64,000 bases of DNA from Schizophyllum amplum (GCA_007026445.1 VDMD01000002.1:806001-870000), one strand, 5' to 3'; shown: positions 11,315-23,341, numbered from the stretch's first letter. A program made the numbers and translations. The notes: generated from the letters alone by a model not told the origin.

Positions 11315-13984
11315 ATGTATTCGTCGTTCAAAGAGCCAGGCGACGTTGACGACGAGCGAGACCTCTTGCACTACCCTACGGCGTCGAATAATCCATTCAC
11401 GAACGTTCAAGGCAACGACCTGCCCTCACCCGTTAACGAGAACGCCCACGCTCGGGCTGGCGACCCTGCTGCATCTGGACACGCGCATCATAGACACCAC
11501 TCTCGCTTCATCGAAGATCTCCCGCCAAGTAATGAAAGTCACTTCGCTATTCGGGACGACCCCGGCTCGCCGCCGCAGTGGCAACTTCCAGTCCAGTACA
11601 ACCGGGATCCAGATCCTCGCTTAGCGTCGATTCTCAGCCCGCCTCAGATAGCTGCCTCGCCTACGCCTCGCTCCCCCTTGGTCAACTACGATGCCTCTCC
11701 TCGCAGCCCTTTCCGCAACAGTTCTCCTCGCTTCCCGCCACACGACGTCGACCGCAAGTACTCGCTATCTTCCTACCAGCACCCCTACGAGATTCAGCCG
11801 CCGCCATCGGCAGCCCACCCTATCAACGACCCTCACGTCTCTCGCCCGACGCCTGTCGATCATCGCTCCGCTATTCGTCGCTCTGTCAGCTTCGCCACAT
11901 CTCCGCGCGTCAACGAGTTCGACCCGGGCGATCTGGAAAGTCAAGAGGCTCCTCCTGACGACCTTGAAAACCGACCTTCCAAAAGTCGCGGACTGACGAC
12001 ATACATGCGCGAGCTCTACGCTCTTGGTGACACCGGGGACGAAGAGAAGAAAGGTCGATTTAATAACAGCTCGGGCAACGACGTTGACGACGAAGAAAGC
12101 ATGCGAAGGCGTCCGCGCATGGACCATCGATCATCTTTCGTCTCGATGAACTCGGACTATGAGGGCTTGGATCCTGACGACCCTATCGTAACGGGCAAGA
12201 AGGCGAATCAACTGGAGGACCCTGAGGATATACGGAAACACACGCTTCGGAAGATGGACTACCGCACGCGACGCAAACATCTTCAAAGGATCAAAATCGA
12301 GTTTAACATATCTTGTGAGTGTACGCGACTGCTACCGAAACAGTGCGCTAACGCCTTCCATTAGCGATGGAGGAGAGACAACTCTTTCTGATCAAACTCG
12401 CTCGCGCTTTAATGACCTTCGGAGCACCCTCGCATCGCATCGAGTCTCAGTTGAACGCAGCGGCGCGTATTCTGGAAGTGCAAGCCGAGTTCATCCATCT
12501 ACCAAGCGTCATCATCTGCTCCTTCGGCGACCAAGAGTCGAATTGTTCCGAGACACACTTCATCAAGTGCCAGAGCCGCCTGTCGCTGGGTGCGCTGCAC
12601 AAAGTGCACATGATCTACCGCACGGTGGTGCACGACGAGATCTCGGCGAAGAGGGCAAAGATACAACTGCATCAGCTAATGGAGGCGCCACCCACCTATT
12701 CGGTGCCCTTCAGGGTCTTCATGGCTTTCTGCTTGTCAGCACTGATCTGCCCGCTCGCTTTTGGCGGATCATTTGTTGACATGTGGATTGCTGGGGTAGG
12801 TGCATTCGTGCTCTCTGTTCTGCAGCTCTGCGCGACGAAGAGCGCGTTGTATGCGAATGTTTTTGAGTGAGTTCAAGTGTTAAGAACGTGCAGCGTTTAC
12901 TGATACGTCTACAGGATCACAGTGGCCATATTCGTGTCTTTCACGGCTCGTGGCTTGAGCAGCATCCGGTCACGGATCTTCTGCTACAGCGCTATATCTT
13001 CGGCAGGCATCGTGGGGATTCTGCCAGGGTATCTTATTCGTGAGTGGTCTGTATCCTTGCTCGTGTTTCCCCGGCTCATCGCGTTCTAGTGAGCAGCTCT
13101 CTGGAGCTCGCGTCGAAAAACATCGTCTGTGGAAGCGTTAAGATGGTGTATGCTTTGATCTATACCCTGTTTCTCGTGAGTTGGCGTCGTTTCTGTGTGC
13201 GCTGAGCAAGGGCTCAGATCATTGTTCTAGGGATTCGGTCTTCAGATTGGCTCGGATCTCTACCTCCTCTTCGACCGTGGCATGCGCGACCAGCTCGAAG
13301 AGCTCTCTTCCAACCTGACCTCCACCGTGGCTCTGACGGGCAGTTGGATGGCCGACAACGGCACTGCCAACAACAGCGTACCCATGATTGGCACCTGGAC
13401 CTTCACGCACAACGTCCCCTTCGACGAGGCCGACATCATCAACGGCTGCTACCGGCCGGTGACCTTCCCCTGGTTTTTACAGCCTTACCCGATGTGGACC
13501 GCGGCGATCATCGTACCCGTGTTCTCGACGCTCTCATCGCTGGCGAACTTGCAGCCGTTCCGAAGCAAGCAACTGCCCGTGATGGTCATCATCTCCTGCG
13601 TATCGTACGTGGCGAACAAGCTCGCGAACCACTACATCTTCAACCGGTCGGACGTGGTCAGCGCCATAGGCGCGTTCACGGTCGGCTTGCTGGGCAATAT
13701 CTATTCGCGAAGGATGGGCGGGACAGCGTTCACGTCCATGGTGACAGGTGTGCTGTTCCTGGTTCCGGTGAGTCCTTGGCCAGATCGTCCATGCGTCCAG
13801 GAGCTTACAATTTGTCCAGTCCGGCCTGTCGCAAGCTGGTGGCATAACAGCCAGCGGGAACGGCATCGACATTGGAGGCGCAATGATTGCAGTCACCATC
13901 GGCATCACAGTCGGGCTGTTCATGAGCCAGGCGCTCGTGTACATGTTCGGACAACGCAAGAACGCTGCTGTCTTCTCCTTCTGA
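11315..13984 (+). CDS. ThrE/Prm10-family membrane protein
   Basis: This protein has about 330 hydrophilic N-terminal residues rich in Ser, Pro and Asp, then a ThrE-like integral membrane domain. The family core is clear: LFLIKLARALMTFGAPSHRI, IICSFGDQESN and the Arg/Lys-rich LHQLMEAPPTYS loop before the first membrane helix. About ten hydrophobic segments follow across five more exons, including FMAFCLSALICPLAFGG, IFCYSAISSAGIVGILPGYL, MVYALIYTLFLGFGLQIG and SAIGAFTVGLLGNIYSR. It ends GQRKNAAVFSF at 13984. Yeast PRM10 is a pheromone-regulated member and bacterial ThrE exports threonine; substrate here is unknown. The start is the ATG at 11315 (MYSSFKEPGDVDDERD). It is tandem to FPGS and convergent with FRS2. 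Confidence 0.9.
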
Positions 13985-14101
13985 TCTCTGCGCTTGATTG
14001 AAGGAGACCCAAGACACATACGATACTCTGTAGAGTACCTCACTTTCCTTTCTGTTTATCATACATACACGAATACTACATAATGTACACCATGTATCCG
14101 A

Positions 14102-16002
14102 TCAGAACATGACGGCGGCGGAATTTTCGATGGCCTCGAGGGACGTCTTATGCCCAACGAGAGTGCGAATGTTGTTGATACCGTAACTTGGAAAGTGAGG
14201 TGAGCATCAACCGGCAGGCGTACTAGGAAGGCGCGTACCGAATCATGGTTGGTCGCTCCAAGCTCAGACCCCAGCCGTGGACACGCACGTCCTTGGGGAA
14301 GCCCATGGGTTCCAGCATCTCAGGACGGAACATCCCGCTGTTCCCAACCTCCACCCACTTCTGCAACATCGGGTGGAACGCGAAGATCTCGAGCGACGGC
14401 TCCGTGTACGGGTTGTACGCCGGCTTGAAGCGCACCTGCTCGATGCCCATTTTCGCGAAGAACACGCGCATGAAGCCGATGAGGTCCGCAAGCGTCAGCC
14501 CACGGTCCGCCACGACACCCTCGACCTGGTGGAACTCGGCGAGATGCGTCGCGTCCATCGTCTCGTTGCGGAACACGCGGTCGATGCTGAAGAGCTTCGC
14601 GGGTCGGAACCCGTCGTCTTTTGCTTCCTCGCCCGTCTCTGTCGACGTCGCGGCGCCATGTGTGAGCTCGTCCGCGTCAGACTCGGTGTCCTCGCCTCGG
14701 CAGCGTGCGGCGAGCTTGTAGAGCATGCGCGCGGAGGAGGCGGTGGTGTGCGTGCGGAGGAGGAGCTTGCGGGACTCGTCGTGGTTCCAGGGCGCGCGGT
14801 AGCCCACGGAGCCAAAGCCGCCATGCTCGTGGACGGTGGAGACGCGTTTGTAGTAGTGGTGCTCGGGCGCGGCAGATTCTTTGGGGTCGGAGAGGTAGAA
14901 GGTGTCCTGGAGGTCGCGCGCGGGGTGCTGTTGCGGGACGAAGAGGGCGTCGAAGCACCAGAAACCAGACTCGACGAAGGATTGGGTGGGCATCTCGGAG
15001 AAGCTGGGGATAGGATGAGAAGATAACAGAGGTCAAGCAAGAGTACTGACCCCATCTCGAGGAAGATGTCGCGAATTTCCTCGCGTACTTTCAGCAAAGG
15101 GTGGAGTGCGCCTCCAGACGTAGGAATGCCATCAGCTTCGAAGTTGTACTTCTTGAAATTTGCCGATTTCCATGACCCTCTGTGCAATGTGAGGATTTTA
15201 CTGAAGGGGATAGTAAAGCAATCGAACTCACGATGCCAGCATATCTGCTGTGAGATCGGTCTCGGGTTTGGCGGTGGAGGTGCTGAAGCTGGGCCCCTTA
15301 TGTACCACGAACCATTGACCCTTCCTAGATGATACATCAGCCGGAGGATGGGTGGACGATCACTGGGGGGGGGGGCGCACTTCTGAACTACGAGCTTCCG
15401 TTTTCGGAGGTCAGCGAGGGTCTTCTCCCCTGCCTTCAAGGCCCCAGTGTTCTCAATCTCCTGCATATCCAATTGCGTTTGATCTTTGATCTCGGGGACC
15501 TGGATGATACGTGAGCAACGTAAGGTGTAGCTGAGAGAAATTATACGCGCAAGTTTGACCAAACCATCTCCTTCCTTGCCTATCCATCCGTTCTTGAAAG
15601 CGCGACCTTGGCCAACTTTTGCGGTTTCATCACCGACGGCTTTCTTCAGGGCTGGTATAGGAAGAGGTGCCCCCACACCCTTGGTTGGCACGGCGCCCCA
15701 TACCCGCGCTTCGTGTGATCCCTCCTTCGCGATCTGCTGTCCCTCTGTTGTCAAGACATACGAGAATACTTCATTCGACTCATATGTTATCATCTACATG
15801 TTATTTAGTGATTGTTATAGCCCCCGAACGTGCGACGCACCTCCCGACTGGACAGCGAGTTGAGCGCGCCGAGAATGGCGATCTGCGCATCGTGAGATGT
15901 GGCTAGCTGCGCTTCCCCCGGTAATGTGAGAGATCGGGTGTCTTTGATCTCCTTTTCCTTGTCTAAGGTATCGAGGATGAGTTGCTGTAATGTCTCCGCC
16001 AT
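14102..16002 (-). CDS. FRS2: Phenylalanyl-tRNA synthetase alpha subunit (cytosolic)
   Basis: This is the catalytic subunit of the alpha2-beta2 enzyme charging tRNA-Phe. The start at 16002 gives [15 protein letters not shown], the eukaryotic N-terminal helical domain, then [12 protein letters not shown] spliced to [18 protein letters not shown]. Class II synthetase motifs follow: [40 protein letters not shown] (motif 1 region), [20 protein letters not shown] (motif 2) with HQVEG, and [12 protein letters not shown] (motif 3), then [14 protein letters not shown] and the end AVMF. At least seven exons. One intron holds an 11-bp homopolymer. It is head-to-head with MSS1, 130 bp apart. The beta subunit gene lies about 7.3 kb away on the same strand, which is unusual for a eukaryote. 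Confidence 0.96.
15365..15375. repeat. G11 homopolymer in an FRS2 intron
   Basis: Eleven consecutive G on the + strand lie a few bases inside the intron that follows the KLVVQ exon; in the transcript this is a C-tract directly after the GTGCG 5' splice site. Confidence 0.8.
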
Positions 16003-16132
16003 CGTCGTTTACGCTGAAGGGAACTCGGACTCTGGAGGTGATGCCAATGGTCGTGACTCGGCAGCGGCTCATCGGCCCGTTTCCCGAGCGCTTATTCCAA
16101 AATTTTGGAATTTGGCCTGAACACGAAATGGC
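16003..16132. promoter_or_regulatory. Divergent FRS2/MSS1 promoter with 18-bp palindrome
   Basis: The 130-bp spacer holds a perfect 18-bp palindrome, ATTCCAAAATTTTGGAAT, at 16094-16111. Its core CC(A/T)8GG is close to, but two bases longer than, the MADS-box CArG site. It lies about 20 bp from the MSS1 ATG and about 90 bp from the FRS2 ATG. An out-of-frame ATG at 16128 precedes the chosen MSS1 start. Confidence 0.5.
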
Positions 16133-17998
16133 ATGTGGCGGTTGGCTGTTGCAAGGAGTCGTGCGCCCCTCAGACTGTTCTCTCCGGTTCTGCGATGCAG
16201 AGGGGTCTATGCGCACACCACGGGCACTGCTAGCCTGAAATTTCAAGTCTCCTCATCCCGACCGCTTTCAACCACTCAGTACGGAGGACTGGCTCTTTCC
16301 GATGCGCAACGCAAGACCATATATGCACTATCGACACCTCCTGGTAGAGGAGGCATAGCGGTGATACGCATTTCTGGCCCAGAAGCTCTGCACGTCTGGG
16401 AAAAATTGGTCGTTCTACAGGGGAAAACGCCTTCGTCACCCAAGCCCTGGCGGGCTTACAGGTGCCGTGTAGTGCATCCGACTCATAGAGAGGCCATAGA
16501 CGACGGACTAGCTATCTACTTCCGTGGTGAGTACTCTTCTTATAAACAGGCCTTCCCTCTCTCTGATTAGCCAAGGCCCCAAGTCCTTCACGACCGAAGA
16601 TGTCGTTGAATTGCATGTGCACTCGGGTCGTGCGATTATATCCTCGATTCTATCGGCCCTTTCGGTCCTTCCTTTCTGTAGGCCAGCAGAGGCGGGCGAG
16701 TTCACGAAGCGCGCCTTCCTTGGCGGTCGTCTAGACCTCACCCAGGCAGAGGGCCTGAAGGACCTCATCGACGCGGAAACAGAGGGCCAACGGCGAATCG
16801 CACTCAACGCAGCGCGTGTGAGTGGGAATAGTCCTCATACGAAAATATCTAACGTTTCTTACAGGGCAGCAATCGTGCGCTCTTCGAGGACTTGCGCAAT
16901 CGAGCCATCCACTGCCTCGCTCAAGTTGAGGCGCTCATCGACTTCGGCGAGGGGGACGATATCGAGGACGGCGTTCTCGACCACGGTTCGTATATCCTCC
17001 TGAGTCCATAGCTTCCCTTCGCTGACCCTTGCTCACGCAGCCCACGCCGAGGCGCGCGCGCTCCTCGCGTCTCTGCATAAGCACCTCGCCGATGGCCGGC
17101 GGGGCGAGATCGTGCGCGCAGGCGTGCGCCTCGCACTCTTTGGACCGCCGAATGCGGGGAAGAGCAGCCTGCTGAACTTCCTCGCGCAGCGCGAGGCGGC
17201 AATCGTGACCCCCATGCCAGGGACTACGCGTGACATCCTCGAGCTCGGGCTCGACCTTGGCGGGCTGCCCATACGCGTCTCGGATACCGCCGGCTTGCGC
17301 GCGACCGAGGATGAGGTGGAGGTAATTGGCATCGAGCGCGCGCGACAAGCGTGAGTGATTTGACGTATGCGTTGTACTGTGGAGCTAACAGGACCTTGAT
17401 TTCAGTGTCGAGAGCGCGGACGTAGCGCTCTGTGTGCTCTGTCTTCCCGACTGCGTGCGTGACGGCCGCGTGGAGGTGCCAGAGTCGGTACGGGGCACGG
17501 TGACCCAGAACACGTATTTCCTGTACAACAAGTGCGACCTCGCGACGCCTGAGCAGCTCGCAGCGGTAGCCTCCGCACCGCGCTCGTGGGTCACGAGCTT
17601 GACTTCCGGGAAGGGCACCGCGGCCTTCATGGACGGTTTCTCGTCCGAATTGCAGGAGCGGTGAGTGTCGTAACGAAGCCTCCATGTAGCCCACTGAAAA
17701 ATGTAGGTATCTCAACGGTGTATCAGAGGACCCGCCGCTCATTACGCACGCCCGGCATCGTGTGCATCTAGAATCCGCTGCGCGTTTCGTGCAGGCGTTC
17801 TTGGACACTGGTGTGTACAGCATCTCTTGTTCAACAGCACTTTTCATACTGAACCGCCTTTGTTCAGCGGATGAAGATGTGGTTATGGGGGCTGAGGAAC
17901 TGCGGTATGCCGCGCAGGCTATTGGAAAGATTTCTGGAAACATAGACATCGAGGACATACTCGACAGCGTATTTAATGACTTTTGTATCGGAAAATAA
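16133..17998 (+). CDS. MSS1: Mitochondrial tRNA-modification GTPase (MnmE/MSS1)
   Basis: MSS1, with Mto1, makes the 5-carboxymethylaminomethyl group on wobble uridine of mitochondrial tRNAs. An Arg-rich presequence ([16 protein letters not shown]) precedes the TrmE N-domain: [18 protein letters not shown] (here [20 protein letters not shown]), [11 protein letters not shown] and [20 protein letters not shown] with [11 protein letters not shown]. The GTPase domain shows G1 [13 protein letters not shown]2 PMPGTTRD, G3 DTAGL and G4 NKCD. The C-terminus ends in FCIGK, the invariant CxGK motif with the catalytic Cys. Roughly seven exons are used; length (about 530 aa) fits the family. It is head-to-head with FRS2 and convergent with EMC10. 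Confidence 0.96.
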
Positions 17999-18153
17999 GC
18001 CCATTTATCACTGCTAGACGACCACTATGCGCCTCCTCTGATTCGCTGACCGTCTGGAAGAGTGTCCGACGCACGACCAAAGCCGGCACAGTGGTTCAAT
18101 GTATTGTCTACCCACTGTCGTGGGATACCGGCCGTTCCACCAGTCCAGGCTGC

Positions 18154-19130
18154 TCACTTCTTACCCTCTCCCCTTTCCGGCATGTCCTCTGGGCCACCCA
18201 TTGCGACTGCGTGATTGTGAGCCGACCTCTGATAGGTCTCGACAAAAAGACTTACGGATCGCAATCAAGGCTGCTACCATGTACATCCAGTACTTCTGAA
18301 TGAACGACTTCTCGACAGGTGGAGGGACTGGTGCGCCCTCGGCGCTGATCTGCGGCGGCGTGCGAAGGTCCGGCCTGCATATGCACGCATGAGCTAGCTG
18401 TCAGGTGCGAGAAGGGCCACGAAGACGCACAAGGGGGGCAGCACAGGCGACCTGACGGTCACAGTGCGATTCACCGTGTCCGCGCGCACCGCGTATGCAT
18501 CCAGGGCGCCCGCGAGGGTCTCGGAGGTGCATGGCAGCGTGGGTGCCACGAAGAAGTCCAGCGCGAACGGGACAGGGTCCGCAGGCGCGTCCTCTGCGAC
18601 GTGGAGAACCAGCATCTCGGCGGTCGCTGAGGCGAGGTGGCACTACAATGCGGGGAAGAGTCTCAGCCTACAGTGCCCCAGACTGGGGCGGAAATAGGAG
18701 TATTCGGGGTCGCGCCCGCGTATGGGACGAGAACGCGGGCCAGGCCACGCGCCGTCCTCGCGTGTCCCAAATGCCGGCCAGAGGGCTCGGCCAAGTTGCC
18801 CAATTCAAAGGGTGTACTCACCGCCTTCACAGAAGAGACTGGCCACTTTTCCGGGGCCGTTGCGCCCTCGGGAGCAAGGGTAAGCTGGTAAAGCGCCGTA
18901 GAGGCGGGCTCTGTGGGGAGAGCGCGTGCTAGTGCGGACACGCTGTCAGAGAGGGGCCCGGTCGAGGCATACGTTATATCCCCGTCCTTGGACGAGGAGA
19001 TAACCCCGCGGAGGGAAAAGTCGCTCTGGGGCCCAGTGGGGGCGAGGACTCGGTGGTACACGTTGAGCTGCAGCGCGCTGACCACGGTGGAGAGACCCAG
19101 AGCGCAGAAGAGAGTCACGGGAGATCTCAT
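18154..19130 (-). CDS. EMC10: ER membrane protein complex subunit 10
   Basis: EMC10 is part of the ER membrane insertase EMC. The start at 19130 gives a signal peptide (MRSPVTLFCALGLSTVVSA) and then LNVYHRVLAPTGPQSDFSLR, YASTGPLSDSV and LYQLTLAPEG, a beta-rich lumenal domain. Exon 1 ends at 18822 and exon 2 starts at 18642 with CHLASATAEMLVLHV and PFALDFFVAPTLPC. A 2-nt-phase junction (donor GTGCGTCTTC) joins LPPL to PDLRTPPQISAEG. The end is EKSFIQKYWMYMVAALIAIL, a membrane helix, followed by a short tail (AMGGPEDMPERGEGKK) after one more intron. The conserved KSFIQKYWMYMVP-like C-terminus is the best identifier. It runs convergently into MSS1. Confidence 0.88.
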
Positions 19131-19793
19131 GGAGGCGGGTATGACGGGAATAAACGTTGCGTGTCGACTGACAGGGCCGGGACGAGGTCCGTCGGGTGCT
19201 GAGATGGGTGTGGTCGAGACGAGGTCTGTTGAGTTGCCTGTTTCGGACGTGCACAGCACGTGACGTGGACCAATGGGGTGTCCACGGCTGCTGCCGAAGA
19301 CCCTCTTCTGTAAGGAGAGCCACAGTCTTCTGGGGCCCTTTGCCCATCATTGACTTTCTTATGCAAAGGGTGTTGTACATTGTTGAAAATATCTGGAGCA
19401 TGCTCTGAAGATGTACACGTCTCTGCAGTGTATCTGAACTTCGTTCTCGCCAACATCGAGATTTTCTGCTACAAATAATGGTACCTCACGTGCGTTACAA
19501 TGGCAGGTCGTTCGTTGGCCTGGGCAATGGATGTCTACAGATTGCATCAGTGTATCATAGGCCTCGACACAACGGTACCGTGATTAGAGTTCGAGAGCGC
19601 TGAGCTCAAGCCATGTATTAAAGGGCACCCATGTTCTACACGCACGCTTTACAATCCCCCACTTTATGTGACACGTTTCTCACCAATTATAACACGCTTT
19701 ACGGTGCGTAGCGACGCGCGCCGTCGCAAAGCAGCAAGCTCATCTGATGTTTAGCACGCCACGTACTCGTCTATACGATAGTCAACCCACACG
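19131..19793. promoter_or_regulatory. EMC10 upstream region
   Basis: No coding sequence is supported in this 660-bp spacer. CACGTG occurs at 19257-19262, about 127 bp before the EMC10 start, and again at 19487-19492. Confidence 0.45.
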
Positions 19794-20336
19794 ATGGCCA
19801 CAGAGATGCTCGACTCACTTGTCCTCTACTATCAGCAACAACAGATGTGGGCATGCGCCGCTCGCGCTGCAGTACGCGATGTACTCGAGGACGAGGAGCA
19901 AGACCAGCAAGACGACGATGACGAGCAACCATCCTCGTCTTCTCCATCCTACCCCTCATCCCCAGTCGAGTCATCACCAGAGGTCGAATCCGTTTCCCCA
20001 GTACCAGTCAAGGAGGAGAGCGCGAGCCCCGTCATGATGGAGAGGCCGCCTCTTGCACGTCGTCGAAGTTCTACGTCGTCTGACGCCGCCTTGCGGAAGA
20101 AGATGGCCCTTCGAGCGCGTATGGAGGGCCGGTCGCTGCCGCATCGGCCGAGGTCTCCAAAGCAAGACATCGTGCGCAGGGTCCGCAAGCTGCGAGAGAT
20201 GAGATTCCTATGGGCGCAGCCGAGAGTGGACATGCTGGAGCTCTATCGGACGCTCGCGGAGACGCGCATGAATAGCTGCCGGAGGCTCGAGAGGCTCGTG
20301 CGCCATGCGCGGCACCCAGAAATCTCGTTGTATTAG
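19794..20336 (+). CDS. Hypothetical acidic/basic protein
   Basis: This is an uninterrupted ATG ORF of 180 residues that I cannot assign. It has a short helical N-terminus (MATEMLDSLVLYYQQQQ), then an acidic run (EDEEQDQQDDDDEQ), a Ser/Pro-rich stretch ending in VPVKEES (a sumoylation-like VKEE), and a basic C-terminal half (RPPLARRRSS, KQDIVRRVRKLREMRFLW) that could form an amphipathic helix. The composition suggests a disordered nuclear protein. Codon third positions look coding. It sits between EMC10 (divergent) and BSD2 (tandem). Confidence 0.6.
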   Translation: MATEMLDSLVLYYQQQQMWACAARAAVRDVLEDEEQDQQDDDDEQPSSSSPSYPSSPVESSPEVESVSPVPVKEESASPVMMERPPLARRRSSTSSDAALRKKMALRARMEGRSLPHRPRSPKQDIVRRVRKLREMRFLWAQPRVDMLELYRTLAETRMNSCRRLERLVRHARHPEISLY

Positions 20337-20728
20337 TCGTGGGTGAGTGGCCTGCAGGTGGATTGATTCCTGGGCGAGAGGCTGACTTCGATGTCTACAG
20401 AGTGTTTTCTTGAAATCGCGCAGCCAGATTGTCCTAGTCTTAGGATAGCAGCATTGGACACTCTTACAATTTATTGGCCACATACCTTATTTGCCCCTGT
20501 ATCGATATCTAGTCTAGTTATCAGCTCATCGAACCATCGAATGAAAGTCACCTCTTGTTGCCAGCCTAGACGGACTGAGGCATGTGCACGAAGGCGAGGA
20601 GAAGAAGTCGAACCAGTCGCCACTGACGATAGCACGTGGATTGATGGCAGCACGAACAAATGATGCCAAATACGGCACACACCTCCTCCTCTCGGTCGTC
20701 ATCTCTTGTCTTCTCCCATTTATCCTAG
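20337..20728. promoter_or_regulatory. BSD2 upstream region
   Basis: No gene is supported here. A CACGTG box is present at 20633-20638, about 90 bp before the BSD2 start, and the sequence just before the ATG is pyrimidine-rich. Confidence 0.4.
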
Positions 20729-22335
20729 ATGTCCCACAGATATGCACCGCTCTCTAATCCGGTTTCCGATGCCTCCCGCGAAATGGACGAAGCCTTCGAC
20801 GGCAGCGACGACGAGGACGACGGCTTGAACGACGCCTCCGAGACCAAGCCGCTCAACCCTTCTGGCCAGAGCCCCTCTGCGGCTGGGCCGCCTACCCATA
20901 GTCCACCGACATCTACTGCTCCGCTCCCTGCCTCCTATGACTTCGAGAACTTTGACTACGCAAGCTTGCCCCCGCCAGGTGCGAGCGCAATGAGGCTGTG
21001 CTTGATGATGACCGCTAATCGCGCTGCAGGCTCTCCGCCGGGACCAACAACACGCGCCCTTCCTAATCATTGGGGCAACGACAATGGTCTCGTTCCCGAT
21101 TTCGATAACGAGATGCTGGTCCCACCTTCCCGAGGCAACTGGTTCAGGCGGAGGGTCGCGCAGGTCTTGCCGACGGCCGTCGTTCGGCGATTCGGTCTCG
21201 ATTACGAACGACCTACAGGTGTAGTGGGGGGCGGGACCGTCAACGATGGTGTGTTCGCCAACGTGTCCGCCAAGCCGACGGCTCCAGTGCGGATAACCGA
21301 AGGTGCGTGGTCCTGCGTACCCCTGCTGACTAGCCCTTAACTCGTTATTCACCAGGTGACGATACCTACATTGTCCCTGAGGACTCGCGCGCCGAAGCCC
21401 CTCCTTCGTATCAGTCCGCGCAGCAGGATTCCGTGCCGCCGTACTGGGATAACACCGTCCACGCCGCCTTCTCGCCCGAAATCGCGGGTGAGATGCTCGT
21501 CGATGCAATGCCCACGGGCACGGTTTTCAGCTTCATGTGGAACATGCTCGTCTCAATATCCTTCCAATTTGTTGGCTTCCTTCTCACCTACGTCTTGCAC
21601 ACCACGCACGCCGCCCGCCTTGGCTCGCGCGCCGGACTCGGTGTCACTCTCATCCAGTACGGCTTCGCGCTGCGCAATCGGCTGGACAGCAACACATCCG
21701 GACTGCAGGAGGAGAGCACCTGGACTACCCCAACTGAACCGCAACCGCCATTTGGAACTGCCGCTGAGGCGGACGCCTTCTACGGCGAGGGCAATTCGAC
21801 GTCACCTTTCGGTAATCTCACCGAGGAAGAGGCGTCGCAGCTGGTCGCGGACGCAACCACAGAGTGGTTATCGTTCTTCCTGATGACCGTCGGTAAGTGG
21901 CTTCCTCTGTGCCTGTCTTCTGCACGCTGATAGTCGTTAGGCTGGTTCATCCTGCTCACCTCTGTGCTCGGATTCTGGCGCGTCAAGCGCTGGGAGCACG
22001 GCATACTCAACTCGCAGCAGAGTGCCAATGTGACCCCCGCCGCTCGCGAGCATGAGCGTGCCATCGTCGGGCGCATCGAGCGCGCATTTGGCGTTCAGAT
22101 ACCGTCTACCTCTGCTGGCGAGTTCTTCCGGACAGGCTTCGGTCTAAATCGCAGCCACGATGGAGAGACACATCACCTTCAGGCTGCAGAGGAGGGACAC
22201 GCGCCCCGGCCGGAAGACGTTGAGCTGGAGATCGTGGTTGATCCAAGTGACCCGAATCGGGAGCGGATCGTGCGGGAGGCGCTTGAGAACGAACGGCGGC
22301 TGCAGGAGCATTTGCGTGCCGCCGGCTTGATCTAG
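20729..22335 (+). CDS. BSD2: BSD2/Ndfip-like Rsp5 adaptor
   Basis: Bsd2 and metazoan Ndfip proteins are three-helix adaptors that recruit the ubiquitin ligase Rsp5/Nedd4 to membrane proteins, for example metal transporters. The N-terminal region is acidic (FDGSDDEDDGLND). A PPSY motif (EAPPSYQSAQQ) after the third exon border is the expected WW-domain ligand. Membrane segments are MWNMLVSISFQFVGFLLTYV, the Gly-rich RAGLGVTLIQYGFAL and WLSFFLMTVG joined to WFILLTSVLGFWRVKRW. A 100-residue cytosolic tail with an acidic coiled C-terminus (EDVELEIVVDPSDPNRER) ends RAAGLI. Four exons; the start at 20729 gives MSHRYAPLSNP. Family assignment is good; cargo is unknown. Confidence 0.85.
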
Positions 22336-22629
22336 TGGCCGTTCGTTGTCGTTCTCCGGAGCGAGTGGGAGCAATATCTCCGTTCATTCGTTCGTCTGTT
22401 TTTCTTTGTTTCGCAAGATGTCTGCTCGGACAGTTGCAGTGTACCAATATCCACCAGTATCGTAATTATATATCTGGGATCCAGCTGCTACAGTGCAGCT
22501 CATGCAGATACAATGGCTTTGCTTGTCCCAAACATCAGTACTGAACAATGACTTCCTAATTCGGACGCCTTTGTATCTCGCTGATACCACCATCTCAGGA
22601 CTTCTCAGGATCTTGCCCTCCCTTTGATC

Positions 22630-23238
22630 ATGCCGATATCCATTCGCAAGGCCACCGAGGACGACACAGTCGCGCTCTCTCGCATCTGCCTCCTGACCGC
22701 CGATGCGGGTAAGTCTGCAGAAACGCTACACGAGTTTGGCGCGCTGCCCGGTTTGGTGTTCGCCGTGCCCTACGTGACGCTCCCCACGACCTGGGCCTTC
22801 GTCCTGCAGGACGACGATACAGGCGCGGCAGTTGGCTACGTCGTCGGTTCTACGGACACCCGCGCGTTCGAGGCATACGCGCAGGAGCACTGGTGGCCTC
22901 GATGGGCGGCGGAGTACCCACCTGAGCGGATGACGAGGCCAGCGGACGTGAAGTACGCGCACCTGCTGCAGAACATGTTCACTGCTTCGGAAGCGTGCAT
23001 GGGCTTTGCGCCGGCGCATCTGCATATCAATATCCTGGATGCATATCAAGACAAAGGGTGGGGAAGGCGATTAATCGAGAGGGCGGTAGAGCACCTGAAG
23101 GGGGAGGGCATAGAGGGCGTGTGGTTGGGGATGGATCCGAGAAACATGTCCGCAAGGACGTTCTACGAGAAGTTGGGTTTTAGGGAGATCGAAGGCGCGG
23201 ACAAGAATAACATGGGCCTCAAGTTCGAGAATGCGTAG
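22630..23238 (+). CDS. GNAT-family N-acetyltransferase
   Basis: This single-exon protein of about 203 residues starts MPISIRKATEDDTVALSRIC, a typical GNAT beginning. The acetyl-CoA site is DKGWGRRLIERAVEHLK (R/QxxGxG/A type), followed by WLGMDPRNMSARTFYEKLGF, the conserved N-x-x-A..FYxKxGF end. A long insert (about residues 70-130, with EHWWPRWAAEYPPER) resembles GNATs related to the acetyltransferase-like domain of O-GlcNAcases, but substrate cannot be read from sequence. It is convergent with FRS1, 103 bp apart. Confidence 0.88.
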   Translation: MPISIRKATEDDTVALSRICLLTADAGKSAETLHEFGALPGLVFAVPYVTLPTTWAFVLQDDDTGAAVGYVVGSTDTRAFEAYAQEHWWPRWAAEYPPERMTRPADVKYAHLLQNMFTASEACMGFAPAHLHINILDAYQDKGWGRRLIERAVEHLKGEGIEGVWLGMDPRNMSARTFYEKLGFREIEGADKNNMGLKFENA

Positions 23239-23341
23239 GGTGGTGTGCGTCTCGTCAACGCCTGTACATACACATATGTTTGCACGCTATCTTACATGTC
23301 TACCTACTTTCTATCTTCCCCAGCCCTCAAGCAACGAACAC

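Noticed and set aside
16098..16107. MADS-box CArG site in the FRS2/MSS1 promoter
   Set aside because: The core has eight A/T between CC and GG instead of six, so it is reported as a palindrome only.
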